A stretch of DNA of 14,173 nucleotides, from assembly GCA_965658375.1 (NCBI GenBank), contig CBFHSD010000052.1:1-14173 (forward strand). Direction: 5' to 3'. The stretch's first letter is position 1, and every line of letters begins with the position of its first letter. This document shows positions 7,577 to 14,173 of this stretch, in pieces. A program made the translations under genes and the position numbers. Source of the stretch: CBFHSD01 sp965658375. Lineage in GTDB: Bacteria > Bacteroidota > Bacteroidia > Flavobacteriales_G > Salibacteraceae. The notes below the pieces were generated by a model, which was not told where the DNA came from, did no database searches, and saw nothing but the letters and a program-made list of their open reading frames with translations.

Positions 7577-8154
7577 TGCTAAGGGAAACTGAAAATATAA
7601 AAGATGGTGTCTCTTGGCACCATCTTTTTTTCTCTATATCTATCCTATTTTTTTGTTTTCCCATTGGGGTAAAGACGCAAGATTGGAACAGTGCCAGGAT
7701 TTCAATTTTAAGCCCACAACAAGTCAATTTTGTGGTGAATACGATGAATGAAGTTCAAAATGGCATCGTTATACCTGATGGCACCGTGTTAGGAATAACG
7801 GTATCAAACAGTGCGGCAGGTTCTGCGTTAGCAGGTTTTGAAGTCACCTTTAGCTCATATCTTGGTCAACCAGCTTTTACGGGAGATGCAGGATCAAGTA
7901 TGCCATTAGATGTGCTCGAGCTTACCGCTACAAATTTTGCTGGATTTGGAGGTGGAACCTCTTTTTTAGGTCCATTATCCCTTGACGCTGTTCCGCAAAT
8001 TATTGTTACTTCAACAGAAACCACCACAAACTGGGCAACCCATCAAATTGGGATAAGCTATGAACTAGGAACCGACCCTTTAAACGGCCTAGAACAATTT
8101 GAAAGTGGTTTTTATACGATAGAGATAGATTTTATTCTAGAACCAACTTTTTAG
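7576..8154 (+). CDS. Secreted pilin-like subunit 2
   Basis: A 192-residue protein. The ATG overlaps the stop of the previous gene (TAATG at 7574-7578), and it is the only in-frame start that keeps the signal peptide: a 16-residue N-region, then LFFSISILFFCFPIG and cleavage near KTQ-DW (about 35). No ATG, GTG or TTG occurs in frame between 7578 and the mature domain. VNFVVNTMNEVQNGI (50-64) aligns without gaps to the motif of subunit 1, and the C-terminus SGFYTIEIDFILEP has the same last-strand pattern. It is therefore probably a paralogue, perhaps a minor or tip subunit. An intrinsic terminator sits within codons 8 to 19, so full-length mRNA would need readthrough. The usher-like gene follows after 28 bases. 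Confidence 0.65.
   Translation: MLRETENIKDGVSWHHLFFSISILFFCFPIGVKTQDWNSARISILSPQQVNFVVNTMNEVQNGIVIPDGTVLGITVSNSAAGSALAGFEVTFSSYLGQPAFTGDAGSSMPLDVLELTATNFAGFGGGTSFLGPLSLDAVPQIIVTSTETTTNWATHQIGISYELGTDPLNGLEQFESGFYTIEIDFILEPTF
7599..7631 (+). terminator. Intrinsic terminator inside the start of subunit 2
   Basis: A perfect 11-bp stem (7599-7609 with 7618-7628), an 8-base loop and seven T (7625-7631) form a classical Rho-independent terminator. It lies 23 bases after the subunit 1 stop, but within the signal-peptide codons of subunit 2. It probably makes most transcripts end after subunit 1 and lets a fraction read on to subunit 2 and the usher-like gene. Confidence 0.85.
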
Positions 8155-8182
8155 AAAATCTTCTTCGACTTTGTTAAAGTCA

Positions 8183-11100
8183 ATGCAACATATAGCGTTC
8201 ATTATGCTCATTCTTCTCGGAGTGAAGCACGCATATACGCAAGAAACGCCTGCAGTTGACACCACTCAATTTTTACAAGATTTAGAAACTAACCAAACAG
8301 AAAACAGTGTAGTAGATTCGAATCGTGTTGACACTACCCAAGCAGACACAAATCAGTTAACTGCTAATCCTAACGAATCACACTCAGATTCTATTTCTCC
8401 TGATGTAGAGCAAGGGTTTTATTTTAAGATCTATAAATCGGAAATAGAAACGAATAGCGCCTCACTATGGAAAAACACCCTCATTATTGAAAATCCTACT
8501 GCTGCTCCTCTAAGTGGTAATTTAGAAGTTTATATACCAGATGGTTTCAAACTAATTGGACCTCAGCAAAGAGAAGTGGAATTAGAAGCAGGAGAGCAAA
8601 AAGCTGTTCTGATTATGGTCTTACCCAAAAAGAACCTTTCTGGTAATATAAGTTATGCGCTTTCTGCAGAATGGACTCCGCAAGGCCAAGTACCTCTAGA
8701 GACACAATGTTACTTGAGTGTTCCTAAAAGCTCTAAATGGAGTTGTGATGTCATTAATAGAGCTGATTACTGGAGAGTAGATGAGTTTGAAAAGACCATA
8801 CCCATTGAAATGTCAAATCAAGGGAACGCAGTAGAAGTTTTTAAAATTGAAATTGAATCTCAGAATGGTCTTTTATTGGAGGGTTCTGGTACAAGTAGCA
8901 CGCAATTTATTGAACTTAAGCCGGGAAGAGACACAACGATATACGAAACGGTTTTTAGATCTGTGCACTCTAGTTTAAACGATGCTGATTTGCAATTGGT
9001 GGTAGTGCGCGTAAACGTATCGGGCAAAAAGGAAAGTATCATTGTTCGTTTTGCCAATTATAAAAGTGAGGCAGACATAAATCCAATTTTTAATCTATCG
9101 CCACTCAATATAAGTATTTATGCGCAGAATTTATTGGGATCTGCCGTACCAAGAGCTGGGGTAAATGTATTTGGAGAAGTGCATCTAGATAACAACGATG
9201 TAGTGGATTATAACATGAACTTCTTCAATGTTACAGCTCCTAACCCTGGGCTCTCTTATTCAGAGCAACTGTGGAGACAAAGCCGTTTATATGCAAGGTA
9301 CTCTGCAAATGTTTTCACTTTGGAGGCTGGCGATGTATCACTTGGTCAAGATCAAATAGGTTTTGGACGAGGAGGAAAAGTGACTGCTAGACTGTTGAAT
9401 ACGGGTTTTTTTGCAGGTGGTGGATACAATGAAATTGTTTCATACGATGCCATTAATTACAATGCTTTTGTAGGGAGAAAAGGAAAGAGGTCGGGGTTGG
9501 TATTGGATGCCATTCGCAATGAAGATCGGTTTAACTTAACCAACAAGCAAAACGTTTCGCTTACCGGAAACTTTAGCATTAAAAAGCATTCTTTCTATGC
9601 ACAAGCTTCATTGAGTGAAAGAGAGCACCTCTATGCACCGGGATCTTTTACAACCACACCAGATAGTTTACTCTTTTTACCTGATACCACTTTGAGCGGA
9701 TATGGAGGGAAGTTGACCTATGGATCTAGATTTGAAAGGGTTAACTTTTCTTGGCGCACGGCCTTTGGTTCGCAATACCACACAGGGGTTTTTGGTGGGC
9801 GTTTAGAGTCAGACTTTAGAATGAACGTTTTGAGTCAAGACAAAAGAAACCAAACACTTTTCAATTATTTCGCCTTTGGTTTTGATCCTCTTTATGTGTT
9901 TCAAGGTGCTCGAGCAAGGCAGGGCAACTATTTGAATCAAAGAATAAACATCCACCATACTTTTAGATCAAGTAAAAATCTGAGCATCACCACTGGACCA
10001 ACTGTAGATTTTACTCAAGGCAATAGAATAAGATCGCTAACAAACGATTCTATTTTTTTACAATCCATTGGCCCTAAGTGGTTTTTAAGATTGAACGGAA
10101 AAATGGGGAATACCTTCATGAGCCCGTACATGTGGATTGGATACTTAGACATAACAGATGCCGAAGGAGACATTACACCTATTGATTCTATTCGTTTATT
10201 TGAGCAGAATTACTATACCTCTCAAATAGGATTTAATGTAAGAAATGATAATTGGAGCTTGAATCTTCAATACAATTATGGCTTGACAAATCCTTTTAGG
10301 ATGTTTACGTCTTATGGCAATGTGCTAGACGGAAAGTACCTGACTGCCAGAGTGTATTACCAGAAATACTTGTTACCCGAAAAAGTACGTTTCTCTTCAA
10401 ACAGTGCATATAACTTCAACACAGTAAATGAGAGTCAAAACTTAAACCTTAATGCCAACTTCGATTTACAAATGGAGAATGGCTGGAGTGTTTTTGTCTT
10501 CAATAACTTGAACTTTTATTCAAGAAACACAGAAGAAGCAGGAGATTTTCGTCAAACTCAGTACATGCTAAGTGTAAGAATTACCAAACAATTCGGCTTT
10601 CAGCAACCCAAGTTAAAATACTACCCTTTCAGGATAATAACATTCAAAGATTTGAATGGAAATGGCACTTATGAAGACAATGAGCCATTGTTGCCAAACA
10701 TTTTAGTTCAATTGAGAAGGAGCGATGCTGATGGTGCTAGGATTAAACGCACTGGGTTTTACAATACCTCGTTAATTACGAACGAAATTGGAGAAGCTCA
10801 GTTCGATCAAATTCCGGAGGATTCATACACCTTAAATATTGAGAACCTGTATGATTCTCAAAATCTTATTTGTTTGAATGGAACAGAGCAAGAGGTGATG
10901 ATTCGATCAGAACAGGTGCACTATATTCCTTTTGTTCAAGCGTATAAAATTGTGGGAAGAGTAGAAGTTGATCAGGCCAAATATTCGAGAAATCAAAATA
11001 CAGACTTAGCGAATATTAAAGTGTTCGCTACAGATGAAGACGGCAATCTTTTTAGTTCCCTAACAGACAATAATGGGCACTTCACCATTTTTATTCCTCA

Positions 11101-11257
11101 AATTTCTAAAAGGTATACCGTTAAAATACAGAATGTATTCGAAGGTGATTTAGAGTTGGAAAAAGACAGTTATCAAGTAGAGTTTAATGGTCTTCAGGTT
11201 TTTGAAGTGGTTTTCAAGTACAAAGAGAAAGAACGAAAGATTAATTTTAACCGTTAG
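8183..11257 (+). CDS. Large outer-membrane usher-like barrel protein
   Basis: A 1024-residue protein; ATG 8183 is preferred to the TTG at 8171 because it directly precedes a signal peptide (MQHIAFIMLILLGVKHAYT). In order: a Thr/Asn/Asp/Ser-rich linker (20-75), two Ig-like domains resembling NEW3/DUF11 types (about 78-165 and 185-295), a long region of alternating aromatic beta strands (about 300-815) typical of an outer-membrane barrel, an SdrD-B-like domain beginning FKDLNGNGTYEDNEPLLPN (from 821) with a D-x-N-x-N-G calcium-loop pattern, and a carboxypeptidase-regulatory-like domain (about 920-1005). Barrel parts such as FTLEAGDVSLGQDQIGFGRGG recall ushers, which also carry globular C-terminal domains. 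It is longer than the usual 800-900 residues. Usher function is inferred from context and architecture; a generic surface transporter is the alternative. Confidence 0.6.
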   Translation: MQHIAFIMLILLGVKHAYTQETPAVDTTQFLQDLETNQTENSVVDSNRVDTTQADTNQLTANPNESHSDSISPDVEQGFYFKIYKSEIETNSASLWKNTLIIENPTAAPLSGNLEVYIPDGFKLIGPQQREVELEAGEQKAVLIMVLPKKNLSGNISYALSAEWTPQGQVPLETQCYLSVPKSSKWSCDVINRADYWRVDEFEKTIPIEMSNQGNAVEVFKIEIESQNGLLLEGSGTSSTQFIELKPGRDTTIYETVFRSVHSSLNDADLQLVVVRVNVSGKKESIIVRFANYKSEADINPIFNLSPLNISIYAQNLLGSAVPRAGVNVFGEVHLDNNDVVDYNMNFFNVTAPNPGLSYSEQLWRQSRLYARYSANVFTLEAGDVSLGQDQIGFGRGGKVTARLLNTGFFAGGGYNEIVSYDAINYNAFVGRKGKRSGLVLDAIRNEDRFNLTNKQNVSLTGNFSIKKHSFYAQASLSEREHLYAPGSFTTTPDSLLFLPDTTLSGYGGKLTYGSRFERVNFSWRTAFGSQYHTGVFGGRLESDFRMNVLSQDKRNQTLFNYFAFGFDPLYVFQGARARQGNYLNQRINIHHTFRSSKNLSITTGPTVDFTQGNRIRSLTNDSIFLQSIGPKWFLRLNGKMGNTFMSPYMWIGYLDITDAEGDITPIDSIRLFEQNYYTSQIGFNVRNDNWSLNLQYNYGLTNPFRMFTSYGNVLDGKYLTARVYYQKYLLPEKVRFSSNSAYNFNTVNESQNLNLNANFDLQMENGWSVFVFNNLNFYSRNTEEAGDFRQTQYMLSVRITKQFGFQQPKLKYYPFRIITFKDLNGNGTYEDNEPLLPNILVQLRRSDADGARIKRTGFYNTSLITNEIGEAQFDQIPEDSYTLNIENLYDSQNLICLNGTEQEVMIRSEQVHYIPFVQAYKIVGRVEVDQAKYSRNQNTDLANIKVFATDEDGNLFSSLTDNNGHFTIFIPQISKRYTVKIQNVFEGDLELEKDSYQVEFNGLQVFEVVFKYKEKERKINFNR

Positions 11258-11295
11258 AAATAGTGAAATATTATTTTCAAGCGTTAAAATAATTG

Positions 11296-11303
11296 TATTT
11301 TTG
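11296..11303 (+). promoter_or_regulatory. -7 box upstream of the tRNA gene
   Basis: TATTTTTG matches TAnnTTTG and lies 13 bases before the tRNA. No good TTG was found at the expected -33 distance. It would let the tRNA be transcribed independently of the usher-like gene, after which no convincing terminator is seen. Confidence 0.5.
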
Positions 11304-11316
11304 ACGCCCCGTAAAT

Positions 11317-11390
11317 GGGCCTATAGCTCAGCTGGTTAGAGCACCTGACTCATAATCAGGTGGTCGCAGGTTCGAGCCCTGCTGGGCCCA
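11317..11390 (+). tRNA. tRNA with CAU anticodon, probably tRNA-Ile2
   Basis: A complete 74-base cloverleaf: acceptor stem GGGCCTA/TGGGCCC (one T-G pair), D arm GCTC/GAGC, anticodon arm CCTGA/TCAGG with loop CTCATAA, variable loop TGGTC, T arm GCAGG/CCTGC and discriminator A. CCA is not encoded. The CAU anticodon (11351-11353) allows elongator Met or Ile2, in which TilS converts C34 to lysidine to read AUA. The acceptor has C4-G69 and C5-G68, pairs I recall as TilS determinants in E. coli tRNA-Ile2, so Ile2 is favoured. It lacks initiator features: the first pair is G1-C72 rather than mismatched, and the anticodon stem lacks the three G-C pairs. An annotation pipeline may label it Met. Confidence 0.93.
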
Positions 11391-11392
11391 CT

Positions 11393-11424
11393 AAGCGTTC
11401 CGAATTTTCGGAACGCTTTTTTTT
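11393..11424 (+). terminator. Intrinsic terminator after the tRNA
   Basis: A perfect 10-bp stem (11393-11402 with 11409-11418), a 6-base AATTTT loop and eight T (11417-11424) start three bases after the mature tRNA end. Confidence 0.93.
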
Positions 11425-11454
11425 GCACTCGAGATAAACCCTCACCTTTGCATT

Positions 11455-12093
11455 ATGCATTGGAATGAACACACGATAGACGCTGTTATTTTCGATTTTG
11501 GAGGAGTGATCCTCAATATTGATTATACAAAAACCATAGATGCTTTTGTGGCATTGGGAGTAAGTGATTTTGAAAATCAGTATTCTCAAATGACCCAATC
11601 AAATTTATTTGACCTTTTAGAAACAGGTAAAATTGACTCTAGTGAATTCTATAATTTAATTCGTAAGAACTTGAACATCAGCTCGAGCAATGGCTCTATT
11701 CAACATGCGTGGAACGCTTTATTAGAGGATTATCGTATAGAAAGTTTGAGTTTCTTGGAACAAATAAAGAGCCGCATACCAACTTATTTATTGAGCAACA
11801 CAAACGCAATCCATCAAGAAAAATTTGAAAGTGATTTAAGCAATAATACGCAGTATCAATCTTTACACCCACTGTTTCAAAAAGTTTATTATTCCCATCA
11901 CATACAGATGAGAAAACCTCACAAAGAAACCTTTCTTTGGGTGTGCGAGCAGAACATGTTAAACCCTGAAAGCACCTTGTTTATTGATGATTCTAAACAA
12001 CACTTAGTAGGAGCCAGAAAAGCGGGTTTGAAAACCCACCACCTTCAGCCAACCGAAACAATCGAAGTTTTACTTCGAGATTTCTTGGCATAA
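11455..12093 (+). CDS. HAD-superfamily phosphatase, YihX-like
   Basis: A 212-residue cytoplasmic hydrolase with all four HAD motifs: motif I IFDFGGV (nucleophile D14, with Gly at the usual second Asp, as in YihX-type members that have D-x-G-N/G-V), motif II LLSNTN (S114, N115), the motif III lysine in RKPHKETF (K154) and motif IV LFIDDS (D178, D179). Residues 20-90 form the helical cap. The E. coli relative YihX acts on alpha-D-glucose-1-phosphate, but the substrate here is not known. The ATG is close behind CACCTTTG (11443-11450), a one-mismatch -7 box with a TTG 17 bases upstream at 11423-11425. The 3' end overlaps the convergent epimerase gene by 24 bases. Confidence 0.9.
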   Translation: MHWNEHTIDAVIFDFGGVILNIDYTKTIDAFVALGVSDFENQYSQMTQSNLFDLLETGKIDSSEFYNLIRKNLNISSSNGSIQHAWNALLEDYRIESLSFLEQIKSRIPTYLLSNTNAIHQEKFESDLSNNTQYQSLHPLFQKVYYSHHIQMRKPHKETFLWVCEQNMLNPESTLFIDDSKQHLVGARKAGLKTHHLQPTETIEVLLRDFLA

Positions 12094-12474
12094 TTCAACC
12101 AGTAGTCCGTTTGCAGATTTTGGGTGTATGAAGGCAACCAGTTTGTTATCAGCCCCTTGTTTGGGAGTTTCTGAAATAAACACAAAACCTTCAGCCTTTA
12201 AGCGCTCTATCTCAGAGAAAATATCGGCTACATCAAAAGCAATGTGGTGAATTCCTTCTCTGTTTTTGTCGAGATATTTGGCTATTGCACTGCTTTCATG
12301 AGTTGCTTCCAACAGCTCGATTTTAGTTTCGCCAAGTTGAAAAAAGCTAGTACTTACACCTTCACTTTCTACGGTTTCTGTTTTGTAATTCTCTTTTCCA
12401 AAGAGTTTTTTGAAAACGCTATTCGATTTTTCAATGTCCTTTACGGCAATTCCTATATGCTCAATCTTTCTCAT
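12070..12474 (-). CDS. mce: Methylmalonyl-CoA epimerase
   Basis: A 134-residue protein of the vicinal-oxygen-chelate (glyoxalase) fold that interconverts the (R) and (S) forms of methylmalonyl-CoA, linking propionate and branched-chain breakdown to succinyl-CoA through the B12 mutase. Metal-binding candidates are H6 in IEHIGIAV, the HH at 76-77 in GIHHIAFDV and E127 in LLVELCQ; the segment SFFQLGETKIELLE is typical of the family. The length matches the family. Its start overlaps the end of the upstream oxidoreductase gene by 14 bases, so it is probably translated by coupling from that transcript. The mutase is not in this window. Confidence 0.92.
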   Translation of the reverse strand: MRKIEHIGIAVKDIEKSNSVFKKLFGKENYKTETVESEGVSTSFFQLGETKIELLEATHESSAIAKYLDKNREGIHHIAFDVADIFSEIERLKAEGFVFISETPKQGADNKLVAFIHPKSANGLLVELCQEISK

Positions 12475-13510
12475 AATACTTTTTATAAAAGCGCTCTACA
12501 GAGGCTTCTTTATTTATGGGGAACCCATCGAAAATGTGTTCTATCAATTCTTTGGCAAAATAATGCGATAGCATTACTCCTTTTGATCCTAGGCCATTCA
12601 GCACCCACATGTTTTTGTATTCGGGGTGTTGACCAACTACGGGTCTGCGGTCTACAACAGCGGGTCTAATTCCGGCTTTATGGTCTACTACTTTGAATTC
12701 GGCAGTGCAAAGAGTGGTGAATTTTACCAATAGAGTTTCCTTAGCTTTTTCTGTGATCTCAGTGCTTTTGTCATTTGGGTCATACGTTGCTCCTACATGA
12801 TAGCGTTCTTGACTTAATGGCAAAATGAAAAATCCGGCATTAATGACTTGTTCTAAGTTGAGGTCTTTAGATTCAATAGTGAGTAGCTCTCCCTTCATAA
12901 GTTGAATAGGAAGCCAACCGAACCATGGGTTCTCTGTGGTATGATATCCTTCACAAAAGATGATGTGGTCATAGATTTGTTCATTGTAGACGTGCTTACC
13001 TTCTTTTATCTCTAGAGCCCTGTATTCAAAAGGTTTAATATCTACTTTGCCATTCAGTTTCAGATCCTTTTTTACGGCATTTATGTAGGCAGATGTATTG
13101 AGGTTTCCAGCTTTTTTTACCTGTCCTACTCCCAGAGGTGCATTGATTTTAGAATTGGAGCTTGCAAGAATCTGATCATCTAAGAACGCTTCGCACTGAG
13201 GAGAGTTAGCTTGCTCTATCCAACGGTTTTCTTCCTCAACATTAGACAGAATTTTAACCAAATTTCTTGATGTATAGAATTCTTCCCCGTTGAGAGTGTA
13301 GTGCGATTCTAACTGTTTGAATAGCTCTTTTGCCAGCCAAGTAGCTTTTAATCGTTTAAAAGTGATTGGGTTGTAGAGGCCCGCTGCTACCATAGAACTT
13401 GAATTGGCTTGGTATGTAGAAATAACTTTGAAATCAATATTCCTTTCTTGTAAACATCTAATAACGGCAGTACCAGCTAATCCTTGGCCAACAACAAGCA
13501 CTTTGTTCAT
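12461..13510 (-). CDS. FAD-dependent oxidoreductase of the DAO family
   Basis: A 349-residue flavoprotein. It opens with the dinucleotide-binding strand KVLVVGQGLAG (G8, G10, G13). The stretch VAAGLYNPIT (41-50) is where DAO enzymes contact the flavin. The C-terminal part has AGIRPAVVDRRPVVG (279-293) and NGLGSKGV (305-312), close to the pattern in glycine oxidase and in the oxidase domain of MnmC. It would oxidise an amine or amino group with FAD. There is no methyltransferase domain, so it is not a full MnmC, and the substrate is unknown. It heads a two-gene unit with the epimerase. Upstream TATATTCG (13522-13515, minus strand) is a one-mismatch -7 box just before the ATG, but no -33 partner was found. 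Confidence 0.88.
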   Translation of the reverse strand: MNKVLVVGQGLAGTAVIRCLQERNIDFKVISTYQANSSSMVAAGLYNPITFKRLKATWLAKELFKQLESHYTLNGEEFYTSRNLVKILSNVEEENRWIEQANSPQCEAFLDDQILASSNSKINAPLGVGQVKKAGNLNTSAYINAVKKDLKLNGKVDIKPFEYRALEIKEGKHVYNEQIYDHIIFCEGYHTTENPWFGWLPIQLMKGELLTIESKDLNLEQVINAGFFILPLSQERYHVGATYDPNDKSTEITEKAKETLLVKFTTLCTAEFKVVDHKAGIRPAVVDRRPVVGQHPEYKNMWVLNGLGSKGVMLSHYFAKELIEHIFDGFPINKEASVERFYKKYYEKD

Positions 13511-13650
13511 TTTGCGAATATACTTTTCTCAAAATCAAAAGAAGTTTTTCACAACTGTTAATAATTTATATTTTCGCCTAAATTGATTTTTGGGCAACCT
13601 TTAGAGGATGTTCGAACGTCTTTGGCTTGATTAAACACAATTTTTTGAAG

Positions 13651-14173
13651 ATGAAGAGCATTTACAAAGTCTTATTCCTTTTACCCCTATTTGCGTTTAC
13701 CATGTTAAATACTGCAAAGGCTTCCCACATTTCTGGTGGTGATGTTACTTGGCAATGTTTAGGCGGTGATACCTTTTTGATAACCTACAATATTTTTAGA
13801 GATTGTTCGGGTATTGGTGCTCCGACTTCTTTGAATGTAAGTTTTCAAAATAACTGTGGGTCAACGTTTTCTCAAACAATGACCCAAACAAGCTTCTCTG
13901 AAGTTTCGCAGTTGTGTCCTTCCCAAATCAATAGTTCAACTTGTAATGGTGGTAGCTTACCAGGTATGCAGCAGTATATTTACCAAGCAACAGTGGTTTT
14001 TCCACCAGTAGCTTCGGGTTGTGGAACTTGGACAATGAGCTGGACAACTTGTTGTAGAAACAGCCCTACCAATGTAACGGCTTCTACATCTAGTTCAACC
14101 TTTATTGGGACAATGTATCGAAATGCTCGAGCATGTAATAATTCGCCACAATATACAGCCCAGCCCATCCCTT
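13651..14173 (+). CDS. Large secreted surface protein, 3' end outside the window
   Basis: The open frame runs from ATG 13651 to the window edge (174 codons). It begins with a signal peptide (MKSIYKVLFLLPLFAFTMLNTAKA) followed by SHISGGDVTWQCLGGDTFLI and then FRDCSG. I recognise this opening from very large Flavobacteriales surface proteins that carry PKD-type repeats and a type IX secretion/gliding-motility C-terminal domain. Cysteines occur in pairs through the visible part (two adjacent in TTCCRN), suggesting disulfides in an extracellular fold. It is transcribed away from the oxidoreductase gene across a 140-base gap in which TATTTTCG (13569-13576) is a one-mismatch -7 box. The repeat and sorting domains are not visible, so the full identity is inferred. 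Confidence 0.75.
   Translation, partial: MKSIYKVLFLLPLFAFTMLNTAKASHISGGDVTWQCLGGDTFLITYNIFRDCSGIGAPTSLNVSFQNNCGSTFSQTMTQTSFSEVSQLCPSQINSSTCNGGSLPGMQQYIYQATVVFPPVASGCGTWTMSWTTCCRNSPTNVTASTSSSTFIGTMYRNARACNNSPQYTAQPIP

Noticed and set aside
11356..11598. Minus-strand reading frame ending in VGPAGLEPATT, antisense to the tRNA
   Set aside because: This ending is a well-known spurious translation of the antisense strand of tRNA genes; the frame also lies over the HAD gene and the tRNA terminator.
12062..12078. Hairpin TCGAAGT/ACTTCGA as a two-way terminator between the convergent genes
   Set aside because: It has only 7 bp with a 3-base loop, no T run on either side, and lies inside both coding sequences.
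12244..12669. 141-residue plus-strand frame over the epimerase and oxidoreductase genes
   Set aside because: It is opposite two well-recognised genes, is rich in Phe and Cys, and has no recognisable motif.
1..14173. CRISPR arrays, insertion sequences, integrases or attachment sites
   Set aside because: No regularly spaced direct repeats, no transposase or recombinase gene, and no terminal inverted repeats were seen; no duplicated tRNA 3' end was noticed either.

Overview
This window comes from a Bacteroidota chromosome, most likely the order Flavobacteriales (family not resolvable). Supporting signs are the Bacteroidota-type succinate dehydrogenase subunits, the absence of Shine-Dalgarno sequences, promoter boxes of the TAnnTTTG type, MORN-variant surface proteins, a tRNA gene without an encoded CCA, and at the right edge the start of a surface protein of a kind common in Flavobacteriales. 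Coding density is high and the sequence is AT-rich.

Layout. Bases 3-2301 hold sdhA (5' end missing) and sdhB, closed by a strong terminator. Bases 2353-4511 hold a MarR regulator whose promoter overlaps a perfect palindrome, a DoxX-like gene broken by a stop and a frameshift, and an MFS exporter of the DHA1 type. On the minus strand follow a small secreted beta-barrel-like protein (4508-4969), a secreted MORN-repeat protein (5008-6111) and a PapD-like two-domain chaperone candidate (6112-6894). A 61-bp divergent gap separates these from a plus-strand group: two related secreted subunit-like proteins (6956-7576 and 7576-8154) and a large outer-membrane usher-like protein (8183-11257). Then come a CAU tRNA with its terminator, a YihX-like HAD phosphatase, a minus-strand pair of methylmalonyl-CoA epimerase and FAD-dependent oxidoreductase, and the 5' part of the surface protein.

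The most interesting part is 5008-11257. A chaperone-like protein, two pilin-like subunits that share a motif, and a composite outer-membrane barrel look like a compact chaperone-usher-like surface assembly system. It is unlike the classical proteobacterial operons: the genes are split over two divergent units, the chaperone lacks the usual N-terminal arginine, the usher-like protein has Ig-like domains in front and SdrD-B-like and carboxypeptidase-regulatory-like domains behind, and a MORN protein is fused to the chaperone operon. A textbook intrinsic terminator lies inside the signal-peptide codons of the second subunit, directly after the first subunit gene. It could make the first subunit far more abundant than the second subunit and the usher. 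The function of this system is inferred from sequence patterns and layout only.
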